Origin: Blepharisma stoltei | Lineage: Eukaryota > Ciliophora > Heterotrichea > Heterotrichida > Blepharismidae | NCBI GenBank assembly: GCA_914767885.1 | Contig: CAJZBQ010000032.1 | Coordinates: 620,001-684,000, forward strand | Length of the DNA stretch: 64,000 nt | Direction of reading: 5' to 3' | In this document: positions 28,901-38,039 of the stretch, piece by piece | Position numbering within the stretch: the stretch's first letter is position 1 | Layout: the number at the start of each line of letters is the position of its first letter | Notes under the pieces: model-generated | Told to the model about the DNA's origin: nothing | Databases searched by the model: none | Seen by the model: only the letters and a program-made list of their open reading frames with translations | Program-made: the position numbers and the translations under genes

Positions 28901-31900
28901 AGGCCGTGCTCTGACTAGCAAGCAAGTAGTGGAGAGAAGCAGTGAGGCAAAAGTGGCTTGCGGACCTACCGCGAGCTTTCTTATAATTTAATTCAGTTAA
29001 TTCAGCTGAGGTGGGAAAGAAGGAGCTGCAGGAGAAATGGGAAGTATTTTTATGAAGTTGCATGGATTTGAAAATATTTATCCTTATTGTGAGCCAAATA
29101 TCAATATTTTAGATCTTATTAAAGAAAACTTAAAAGATCCAAGCTCACGTTATCTTATGCTTATAGGTAGGGTTGATGCTGTCTCATTTATTCTTGACAA
29201 GCATTTACATTCTCTTTTAGAAAGAAGAATAATTGTTGGAAGCAAATTAAAAGATGATATAAGCCAAGAAGAATACGGCTTTCGGTCACTCAGTGATATT
29301 ATTCTCTATATGGAAAAAGGAATTTCTATAATTCTGAAAAATATGGATCATATATATAGCTCTTTATATGATTTATTCAACCAAAATTTCGCTGTCTCAG
29401 GAGAAGGGGAAGGAGAAAGAAAATATTGCAGGATTGCTTTAGGGGCTTTGTTTAACCCCAGGTGCTATGTGAATAATAATTTCCATGCTATTGTTTTTAT
29501 GGATAATGACAAAGACATTTTGCTTAAAGCTGATGCCCCCTTTTTAAATCGATTTGAAAAACATAACTTGTCACTTGACAAAATTCTGACTTCTGAACAG
29601 AAAAGAATCCAAGAAAACTTATTCCTACCTCTGTAAGCGAGCAAAACCATCCCATTTTTTGGATAAAATACCACCCTCCATGAGTGAACAAAAAATGAGT
29701 GATTATTAATAATACTTAAAAAAAAAGTTAATTCTATTGAATTTAAACGATTTGGGTTAATTAAATTAATTTCATTTTAATTTTTGCGATTGGGATATTT
29801 TTTTAAACTTCAAAAAACAATTTAACCTCCACGAAGGGTCAGAGTTAATAAAATGGGCAAAAAGAATATTTTATTTTCAAGGAGGAAACAAAATGCTTTA
29901 CACAATTAACCACTTATTCCCTATATATAGCTCAGAAACAATTGCATTATTGGTACTTTTCAACTATTGTGCAGATGAAGAAGAAACAATGAAAAGATGC
30001 AAGGATGTGCTACTAAGAGTGGCACCTTCTGATATTAAAGTACTACTTGAAGTAAACTATATGGAAGAGCATGAGAAGATTCCTATTATTAGTGAATGAA
30101 ATGAACTTCATTTTGATAACTTTCCTGATCACATCGATTCTATTTTAAATGATTCAAAAGTAAATGGAAAATTTAGCAAACTTATTGCTTTTACTTATGA
30201 TACTAATTATTATTCAAACGAATATGAACAAGAAAACAAAAGCAAAATGCTTGTGAAAGAATTAAGTAGCTTTAAATCAGAACAGGATCTAACCAAAGAC
30301 CTACAAAAATTTTATGTTGAAGACAAAGAAATATAGAAGTTTCCTATGTTTGGCGCTGTAAGGCCGATAAATTCTGATCGGAATTTATCGGTAGGTTGCA
30401 CCAAATCAATGCCTTGGTCGGACCAAAAAGCGATTTGGTCCGACGAACTTGGAAAGCTCCTGGAAAATGTCTGCGCTTTTAGCGCTATATAGAGGAAACC
30501 TCTATATATATTTTGGAGCTTGAATTTTCAAAAGAAAGCCAGCATTTATCGCTGATAAAGTTTATTATAGATAAACTTGAGGATGAATTAAAGATAGAAA
30601 AAAATATTTGCATTATTATTCATATGAAAAGAAATATTAAATATGATAATGCAATTATACTGTTTGAGTCATGGAAAATGCAAATGTTTGATGGCCTTTC
30701 AACAGAGTCTTTTGATGTATCTGATAAATTAGCGAAAGATACTAAAACTCTTATATCTGAAAATCTCGTTATTAACTTTGAGGACAATGTAAGTGTTTTT
30801 ATTGAAAAATGTTTATTGAAATTTAAGTATGACCAAAAACTGGCAAATAAAGAGAATTTAAACGATCACATTGCTTCAATTATTAATAGTGCTTCTGCAG
30901 ACAAAGAATTTGTAAAAGAATTAAAAGGAAAAGTTTTCGAAGAAATTAAAAAATCTGAAAATGTTAGGGACTGGAAAGAGCAGATTTTTATGAGTTCGGC
31001 TATTGTTTCAGATTCAAATAAGCTAGAAAATGCGATAAAGGCAGCTCTTTCTTATGAAATTGAAAAAGTTTTAACGCTGATTTTATATTCTCTTGAAGAA
31101 AGTTCGGCCCTTATTAGTTTTTTTAAAAATGGAAATAAAGAAATAAATGCAATTAAACGTGACATTTGGCTTGATAGTTTCTGAAATATCAGTACTGGGG
31201 AAATAAAACTGCAAGATATTAATCAAGGAAATTTGCTGAGCTTAGAATTAGTTTTAAATTTCCCAACTTCTAAAGCAGAATATAAAATTATTGAAGACCT
31301 ATTGTAATTGCCCGAGGATGGCGCTATCTTGCGCCATCCTCGGGCAATTTAAAAAATGGCCCCACACCGGGAATTGAACCCATGTGTGGGGCCATTTTTG
31401 GAGCGTGGAAGTCGATGTTCTACACATACCAAAAATGGCCCCACACGTGGGTTCAATTCCCGGTGTGGGGCCATTTTTGAATTGCCCGAGGATGGCGCAA
31501 GATAGCGCCATCCTCGGGCAATTACTATATGTGAGAACTGGAAAGAAAAAGGCATTTTTTATGAGGAGTCAATAATTAAAAGTAACATCCGAGAATTATA
31601 TAAACAAAAATCGCTTTTCTATAATAAATTTGATGCATTAAATCAAAACCTCGAACTTCAAGAGCTGCTTCTGAGTGATCTGGTCAAAATTTTATTAAAT
31701 AAAAATCTAATAAATCAAGAATTCGAAGATTTTGTGTTTAATCTGCTAACTCCCCCCCCCTCCGTGAGTGAACAAAACCATTTAGAAAAATCCCTATTTT
31801 TTGCTCAAAAACCCACCCTCCGTGAGTGAACAAAAATTTTTTTAATAAAAAAATTTTGATATATAAATGATAATTAGTATAATGAAATCTAGAGCTAATT

Positions 31901-34900
31901 CTGTTTTAATTTAAACGAATTGCTTTTAAAACATAAATTTTATAAATTAAATTAATATTTGCTTTCCAATTTTTGTGAATTAGGATTTTTTTAAATTTCG
32001 AAAAAAAATATTTTCTATAAAATTTATATATAAATTTTTTTAAAAAATAAAATTAACCCCCCTCCGTTAGTGAACAAAAATTTTTTTTGTTCACTCACGG
32101 GGGGGGGGGAGTAAGGTTAGTTACAATCTATGAAAGCTCTCTAGAAGAAAAAATCTTAGCATTTATGAAGTTCAAACCTATTTTTGTACTTATTTGCTAT
32201 GCAATTAACTTATTTTATTATTCGCCAGAATCCAAAATTAATGCGATTCAGAGTTATCTCACTCCCCCATATAAATTTAATTTCCATTGTTTTTCTATCT
32301 TAACACCCTTTAATTTAGGTGAAAATAATAATTTTAGCCTAACGAATGGAAAAAGTGCAGTTAAATATTATTTAAACAGTTTTCACACTGAATCAATTAA
32401 TTTTTGAATTAATTCTTTAAAAAAATTAAAATCCAAAAGATCCTTTCTGTTTATAATTAAAAAAATTTAATAAATATTTTTAAAGGGATAAATTTAAATA
32501 GATTTTTTTAAAACAAAATTTCCGTTTAAATTGGAACTACCTATTTAAATTAGGGGAGAGTCAATAAATCTTTATCGATTTTAGAAAAATTGAAGAATAA
32601 ATCCCCTGAAAGCGAAGAAGATAAGGAAGAAGAATCAAACTGCTTTAGTAAGATATCTCAGCCAGAGTGGAAGCTATTCATTAGTAATATATTGAATGAA
32701 TTAATAATCTACTCTTGTCCAGACCAAATTGATAAAATCTACAGTGAAAATTGAGAATCTTACCCTTCAGAAACAGGGAAATTAATAAGTATCATCAAAG
32801 AGATAGAAAACATAGAGGTTTTTGATATAAGAGGATTAGATTATCTTGAGTTTTGAGCAACTTTTAGTACTTATATGACCAAATATGAAACAAAAGAAAA
32901 TTTATTAAAGGTCTTTGAGGCCTCAAAGTCATTTGAGAAAGCCAATTCGTCTTTTCTTTACAATCAAGATTTTGTAGAATATGTGTTTGGCTATATGAAT
33001 CAGAACTCATCAAGTGATATCTATCAAAAGGCTGCATCTTTAAAATTTCAAAGCTATTATTTGGGCGTTTTACTTAAACAAGATGAAAAATATGTGCTAA
33101 AAATAGCTCAGCTTGTAGAGCAAAGTGAGATATGAAGGTATTCATCAGAGTTATTCAGTAATTTATTGAATTATATGAACATAAAATGTGGTTTAAACAC
33201 TAGAATGCTTGATACAGAAGATTTAAGAAATAATAAATATTCATTAGAAGTAGAAAAAACTATTGAAATATGTGGATTTGAAAGCAAGTTTTCTATATTA
33301 TTAAATGATTTTATTGGAAAGCATATAGATGAAGTGAATGAAAAAGAAAAATCAAGAGAGCACAGTAATATTTTTAAATTCATGGAAAGGAAATTTTTGT
33401 TTGCTCAGCATTATAGGAATCTCTGCATGGTTCCTTCTGAATTTCCTTATTTAAACAGACTCTTTTCAATTTCATTTATTAGCTCTCCCCCAGATCGAGC
33501 AAAAATATGGAAACAATGCTTTATTTTTGATCAAATTTAAGATCAGGATATATAAAACTTTATTTTTAATTAATAGTTAAAAAAAGGCCTCTAGTTAGAA
33601 AACTTGCATTCTTTACTTAAATTTTATAAATTAAGTTTATATTTACTTTTGCAAAAACAGATTTTTGAAAATACAAAAATTTAATATAATTTTTTTCAAA
33701 ATCTTTTGCCCTTAAGAGGGATTAAGCAAAATCTTGAAATTTATGCCTCGTATTTTAATCCTGAAAACAGTAATTTTGAAGATATTAATGAGGAATCCCG
33801 TCAGTTTTTGAACAAAATTAATGAAGAGTTGAGTTTAGAAACAAGCTTTCGGGATACTCTGAAGCTTTACTGTTTAAAAAACATTCACAAATCAAAGAAT
33901 TTTGATGGCTTTATAGAAGAAAATAGAGAACTACCTTGAATTCAGAATTATTCACCGTCAGAAAATGAGAATGAAAGATCTATATTCCCTTACTTCCCAA
34001 GCATGAAAGAATCTTATTTAGAAATGGTTTATTTATTAAAATCATTGATAAATGATAAGTCAGAAAATATATTAGATGAAAAAATTATAAATGCAGATAA
34101 CCCAAAATCCAGAATTGTGATTGCAATGGCTTTTATGAATGAGGTATTTATTAAGCATTCTTTAGGAGAAAAAATAAACACTTCCGTTAAAAATTGGTTT
34201 ACAAACAAAAAAGATATGATCCTTTCAAATCTTGGTAAGGAATTTTATCAACTTTTATACTTTTTTATTAATAATTTCCATCGCAGCAGCTATCTTTGCT
34301 TATATAAGAATCAGCCAATTGAAGAAGTAGAAAAAATTCTAATTTTATGCTCTATTTCAATTCTCATTCTTTCTTATCGAAATTTTTCAAACCCCCTTTC
34401 CAGTCTCTTTTTCACGCCTGAAGGAACAATAGATCCTGACTTCCAAAAGCATTTCAACAATTTATATGTCATTTGTTCTGAGCCAAGTCCTATGTTACAC
34501 TACTTGAAAGATACACTTAAAAATTTTAATTCTCTCATATCGAGTACTTGGAGGGCTCCACATTCTAAAGGGAGCACTTATAAATGTTCAAGTGATTGCG
34601 ATTTTCTTTATTTTGTGAATGCATGTGGTGGGCCAACAGAAAAAGGATTTTGTCCATATTGCAAACGAGAAATAGGCGGAATAGGCCATAAACCAGTTCC
34701 CAGAGAAGGGCATGAGAATTTATCACATGAAGAGGCTATGAAGTTTCTGCAGGATTCAATAGCTCGAAGAGAAGCAAATGAATGCAAAGGATGCCAAAAT
34801 TATGGAAGCTTTAATGGAGTAAAGCTGATTAGAGAATTGAAGCCAATTACATCAGAGTCACTTCATCTTATTCTTAGTGGAAGCCTTTATGTAATATTGA

Positions 34901-37232
34901 AGCTTGATGTTTTAAGGATAGGTGATATTGCTTCAGCAATAAATAAACCTCCTTTAGAATGCGAAGGCATTTTATGAGCAGCAATTCAAAATGATTTTAC
35001 ACAAATTTCTTCACTTTTGAGTATACATGAGCCAAATATATGAATATTCAGCATTATATCAGAGCTCCCTGAAATAATTGAAGCTTTTAATGTTGAGCCC
35101 AGCACAAAAGAAATTAGAGATAACTTTGAAAACTACTTTGAAAGAGAAATAATAAATAGCCATATGAGTCCATCATCTGTGATAATTGACTATAAAAATA
35201 ATTTTTGTGAATCTTTTGGAAATGGAGGCATCTCTGATATTCTTGATGAATTAAAAGGCATGTACAAGCCAGAGTATCCAAATTTAAGATTATTCAGATT
35301 AATAGACAAGCCTTCAGCAGAAGAAATGAAAAATTATTTTTTGTTTCACAACCCAAGCCAGCAATTCAATTTGCTAACTATCCATCACCTTTGATTTAAA
35401 ATTTCAGAAAAATTGGGAATTAATTCCTTGATCGAACAGCCTCCTTAAGAGGCGGCCGGCAGGAAAGTCGCTGCGTTTTTTTTTTAGGGGGCCTAAAAGT
35501 TGCCGTCATTAATTTTGAATCGCTTCGACAAAGGCGATTTTGCGATTTTTTGGTTGCGATTTTTTTTTTTTTTTGGGTGTTGGTGTTGGTGCGGCTTTTG
35601 GTGCTGCTTTTGGTGCAGCTTTTGGTGCTGATTTTGTTGCTGCTTTGGTGCAGCTTTTGGTGCTGCTTTTGGTGCTGCTTTTGGTGTTGCTTTTGGTGCT
35701 GCTTTAGTGTAGGGATAATATAACAATTTTTCTTCTTCTTGATCGAACAATTTTCATATGGTTTGTCTATAGCTTATTTACAGAGTTTTTTTAGCCTTAC
35801 CATTGGTTTGAACGACACACTGTCACTCAATCAAATATAGGATGGGATAAGCATATATTTTAAAAATTATGAAGAAATTAAAACTATTGAAAGCTTATAC
35901 CCTATTATTGATTTAACGAATAGCCTTCTAGAAATTTACAATCACAAAATTGCTAGAGACCAAGCAAGAAACTTGACTATCAAAGATGCAATATTTGCGA
36001 ATGAAAGCATTAAAGAAAAGTTCAGAAAATTTAAGCAGGCATGGAAAAGTAAAGGAATTGATGAGCTTTACTATGAATGCAAAAGACTTGAATCAATTGA
36101 GTTTGAAGACGAGAACTCACCATTATCATATTTCCTAGTGGACAACAAAGAGGTTGGAGGAGGAATGTATATGGCTGCTGCGCTATTAGAACTAGCCTCA
36201 CGCCATAATAAGTTATTAGGTCTAATGAAAGACGCTTTACCATCAAATCAGCCAAATAGCTTCCAAAGTTCTAGCATTGAGATGCATCCAGTTCAAAATG
36301 CAATGAAAAATCATATACTTTCATGCGAATTAGATGACCCAGATATAATCAACAGCTCTTCAATAAATAACCCTCAATATGGAAAAGGGAGGGAACTTAT
36401 ATATGATTTTGAAAAATTGCAGTCCTATTTAGCAAACTCTCTACTCACGAAGAAGTACCTTGACAAATCAAAACTTGGCCTAATTCAATATCAATTTGAG
36501 CTATTAAATATTCAAGATGAAAACTCAGGCTTAATATCAGAAATTCATAATTTGATATGCCAGCAGCCTTTTAGCAAGGAAACTGAAATCAAAGTAAAGC
36601 TGTTCTTTAAAGAATTAAAAGAAAAAGAGGAAAGAGGGTATCAAATCATAGTTAAAGAAATTTACTCTTCATTAGATTACATACTTTGCTATCTTAAAAA
36701 CTCCAAAGAAAACCCTGAGAAATCGATAAGTGATTTCTGCCAAAGACTGAATCAAGCCAAAATAAGTGAATTCATCAAAGGCCGTCATGCTTTAGCTGAG
36801 ATAAGTCTATTTAATATTGTAGCTCTATATGAGCATATAGAATTTTGCTATTTCCCTTACATGAAAGACTTAATCCGTGCAGAGTTTCAGAAATCAGCCA
36901 ACAAGGATGTCATTAAACATCAGCTGCATGGCTTGATTGAAGAGTGTGATGGACTTAGACTCCCAACTCGACTTCAGGCTCAAAACGCTTTGATGAGATT
37001 TATAATGAGATGCTTGACTGCTGAATTAAATCCCAATTTACCAATACAAATGTATATTCAAAAATCAGACTTTTGGGATAAGTCAGTTTCCTATGAACAA
37101 ATTCAGCTATTTGAAATGAGATTTTCAGAAAAGGTGAAGATCTCTCATTCATTGGCAACTTATGAGGAAATCATGACTATTGGAGAAGAGCTTGAAAAAA
37201 GGGCAAGATTGATGGAATTTGAGAATAATTAA
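19921..37232 (+). CDS. RNF213-like: RNF213/mysterin-like giant AAA+ ATPase with RZ finger, copy 2 (full length)
   Basis: Second RNF213-like gene. It starts at ATG 19921 (MCPAGKKSKKGK, Lys-rich like copy 1) and ends at TAA 37230-37232. It is uninterrupted to 23820, then cut by about fourteen inserts; removing them leaves roughly 4,600 codons, close to animal RNF213. P-loops are AGLGKTT (24592-24612), GETGCGKT (26061-26084) and GKPGCSKT (27550-27573), with FFDEFNT and IFDEIG Walker B segments. An RZ-type zinc finger lies at about 34581-34689 (C-x3-C, CGGP, C-x2-C, EIGGIGH), the element tied to ligase activity in animal RNF213. I find no C3HC4 RING between the ATPase core and the RZ finger. TGA is read as Trp throughout (e.g. 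28175, 30097). One in-frame TAG at 35838-35840 is unexplained. Confidence 0.9.
23821..23911. mobile_element. Short IES (about 88 bp), TTA/TA-bounded
   Basis: TTA at 23821-23823 and 23909-23911. Removal joins AAERLL to GETLEQLPNL, aligning with SRLQLLAILLDQIPNL in copy 1. The interior is AT-rich with in-frame stops. Confidence 0.75.
24444..24579. mobile_element. Short TA-bounded IES (about 134 bp)
   Basis: Joining TA 24444-24445 to TA 24578-24579 reads NYVTVVTSEMAGLGKTTE, matching copy 1 (NSIVYTSASAGLGKTTA). It splits the gene just before the first P-loop. Confidence 0.72.
25629..25795. mobile_element. IES with TCA repeats (about 164 bp)
   Basis: TCA at 25629-25631 and 25793-25795. Removal restores KKLIFTQHNALTAYKGGGIP, aligning with RKLIFWQHNYNRPGEE of copy 1. 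The right end GGAGGAG|TCA is MITE-like; the left end is not. Confidence 0.75.
26618..26901 (-). mobile_element. Family A MITE-type IES, TAA repeats
   Basis: TAA|CCCTCCCCCTCCGAACAAACC..., ending CACTCACGAGGGAG|TAA. Removal gives ICLSHNHFQKSEDASSVSLR, matching ICLSHKYFQSKEDVSSVSLR of copy 1. Confidence 0.87.
27205..27410. mobile_element. About 197-bp MITE-like IES with 9-bp direct repeats
   Basis: Exact GAGAATAAT at 27205-27213 and 27402-27410. Inside, CTTCACA...TATTTCATAA... near the left is inverted near the right (TTATGAAATAGTTATGTGTGAAG). Removal restores VERIIAIIENEQNDYLARM, aligning with copy 1. It is unrelated to families A, B and E. Confidence 0.78.
27602..27900. mobile_element. IES with TTA repeats (about 296 bp)
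   Basis: TTA|CTTCTCC... and ...AATGAG|TTA. Removal restores FAHLRGKKSTDSYFQ, aligning with FANLRGEKSTDPYFK. It has 3-bp TNA ends like the MITEs but no visible terminal inverted repeat. Confidence 0.78.
28497..29024 (+). mobile_element. GC-rich retroposon-like insert S4, 15-bp target duplication
   Basis: GGTGGCAAAGAAGGA (28497-28511) and GGTGGGAAAGAAGGA (29010-29024), one mismatch. The body is 498 bp, far richer in GC than the exon, with a TTAATTCAGTTAATTCAG tail at the right. Removal gives RNFGGKEGAAGEMGSIFMK, matching RNFGGKPGSSNKMGLFFAQ of copy 1. It sits a few codons from the equivalent site of the family C insert in copy 1. Confidence 0.85.
29619..29847 (+). mobile_element. Family A MITE-type IES, TTA repeats
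   Basis: TTA|TTCCTACCTCTGTAAGCGAGC... followed by the CCATCCCATTTTTTGG and CCACCCTCCATGAGTGAAC blocks; right end CCTCCACGAAGGGTCAGAG|TTA. Removal gives QENLIKWAKRIFYFQ, aligning with TELENWVNSILSYQ. Confidence 0.84.
30334..30508 (+). mobile_element. Family D nested-hairpin MITE, copy 1 (about 173 bp)
   Basis: TA-bounded, ends TATAGAAGTTTCC / GGAAACCTCTATA. Three internal hairpins follow: GATAAATTCTGATCGGAATTTATC, GGTCGGACC...GGTCCGAC, and GCGCTTTTAGCGC. It is nearly identical to the copy at 38584-38759. Removal restores DKEIYILELEFSKES, aligning with KSLYILELDFSKD. Confidence 0.88.
31300..31529. mobile_element. Foldback MITE-type IES carrying a tRNA T-arm-like block
   Basis: TA-bounded. Each roughly 95-base inverted arm contains a self-complementary GCCCGAGGATGGCGC hairpin, then a GTGGGTTCAATTCCCGG block that looks like a tRNA T-arm (B-box GGTTCAATTCC). 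Removal from TA 31300-31301 to TA 31528-31529 gives KIIEDLCENWKEKGIFYEE in frame. Confidence 0.8.
31747..32114 (+). mobile_element. Family A MITE-type IES, TAA repeats
   Basis: Full family A structure: left word CTCCGTGAGTGAAC, second direct copy near 31817, palindromic right end near 32058-32110, TAA on both sides. Removal gives FVFNLLRLVTIYESSLEEK. Confidence 0.9.
32259..32563. mobile_element. Family B MITE-type IES, TCA repeats
   Basis: TCA|CTCCCCC at the left and TTTAAATTGGAACTACC...TTAGGGGAGAG|TCA at the right. The interior has an AACACCCTTTAATTTAGG block. Removal gives QSYLNKSLSILEKLK in frame. Confidence 0.82.
33538..33686. mobile_element. TA-bounded IES (about 147 bp)
   Basis: The frame stops after WKQCFIFDQI. 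Joining TA 33538-33539 to TA 33685-33686 reads DQIYNFFQNLLPLRGIKQN and on into the RZ-finger part. No paralog sequence is available here to confirm it. Confidence 0.65.
34581..34689 (+). other. RZ-type zinc finger coding segment
   Basis: Within RNF213-like copy 2: Cys pairs spaced C-x3-C, then ACGGP, FCPYC and EIGGIGH with further His downstream. This is the RZ finger pattern known from RNF213 and ZNFX1. All expected metal ligands appear present. Confidence 0.82.
35428..35749. mobile_element. Insert with 11-bp direct repeats and a 12-bp minisatellite
   Basis: Exact TTGATCGAACA at 35428-35438 and 35739-35749. The body begins GC-rich and contains about eleven degenerate 12-bp units (GGTGCTGCTTTT type, about 35573-35708), which read as Ala-Pro-Lys-Ala on the minus strand. 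Removing it leaves an open frame (GINSLIEQFSYGLSIAYL) except for a TAG at 35838. The repeat also resembles the MITE family E word, so a family E origin is possible. Confidence 0.6.
35573..35708. repeat. 12-bp minisatellite
   Basis: Tandem GGTGCTGCTTTT-like units with variants (GGTGCAGCTTTT, GGTGTTGCTTTT), inside the insert at 35428-35749. Confidence 0.85.
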
Positions 37233-37235
37233 TTC

Positions 37236-37616
37236 TTACTCCCCCCCCTCCGTGAGTGAACAAAAAAATTTTATTCACTCACGGAGGGGGGTTAATTTTT
37301 TTTTTAAAAAATTTATATATAAATTTTACAACAAATATTTTTTTTCGAAATTTAAAAAAATCCTAATTCGCAAAAATTGGAAAGCAAATATTAATTTAAT
37401 TTATAAAATTTATGTTTTAAAAAGCAATTCGTTTAAAATTAAACAGAATTAGCTCTAGATTTCATTATACTAATTATCATTTATATATCAAAATTTTTTT
37501 CCATCAAAAAATTTTTCTATTAAAAAAATTTTTGTTCACTCACGGAGGGTGGGTTTTTGGGCAAAAAATGGCGATTTTTCTAATGGTTTTGTTCACTCAC
37601 GGAGGGGGGGGAGTTA
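37236..37616 (-). mobile_element. Family A MITE-type IES, TTA repeats, intergenic
   Basis: Complete family A copy in reverse orientation: palindromic end first, then the interior, then the left-end blocks reversed, TTA on both sides. It lies 4 bp after the RNF213-like stop codon. It is a close relative of 38084-38471 in the opposite orientation. Confidence 0.92.
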
Positions 37617-38039
37617 GCTTAGCCTTATTAATAAATGGGATCTTTTAAATTAAAAAACCCTATTAATTAATTTAATTTTATTACCTTGAAATGTTATGTT
37701 TTAATTGCTATATGGCTGATATATCAATTGAATAGCTCGAGAAAAAAAATCGAGAAACAATTTAACTTCTAAAATAGCTTATTTTCATCAATATATATAA
37801 TCTAATGTTGGAAAGATTAAAGAATAACAATTTGAGTTCAAGCTTCCCATTTATTATAAATTAAAGAACGTTGCTTTTAATTATTTATTCACAAATTCAA
37901 ATGGTTATACAAACATTTGCTTTAAAATTTATAATTCTATGAATAATTGAGTTTCAGTGTAAAGAGGTGTAAGCTAATTATCCTATTAGATATTTATAAA
38001 AAAAACTTTGGGCATAGTTCAATATATAAAAGTATTTAA
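37617..38039. other. Intergenic, no feature recognised
   Basis: AT-rich spacer between the ends of RNF213-like copy 2 and SSNA1, which converge here. No gene or repeat seen. Confidence 0.5.

Noticed and set aside
28451-29063. Several overlapping ORFs of 60-97 codons on both strands
   Set aside because: All fall in the GC-rich insert at 28497-29024, whose removal restores the RNF213 frame; GC-rich DNA has few stops by chance.
31420-31480. Possible tRNA gene (T-arm-like sequence)
   Set aside because: Only the T-arm-like block is present, in two inverted copies; no acceptor, D-arm or anticodon arm can be paired around it.
32087-32407. 106-codon ORF starting in a MITE end
   Set aside because: It fuses the end of one IES, a true RNF213 exon and the start of the next IES; only the middle part is coding.
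35493-35750. Ala/Pro/Lys and Gln/His-rich ORF on the minus strand
   Set aside because: Made by a 12-bp minisatellite inside an insert; no sign of coding selection.
37237-37452. Short ORFs within MITE copies (e.g. 37219-37452, 51818-52090, 38920-39105)
   Set aside because: They recur in different MITE copies with different frames and stops; AT-rich element interiors, not genes.
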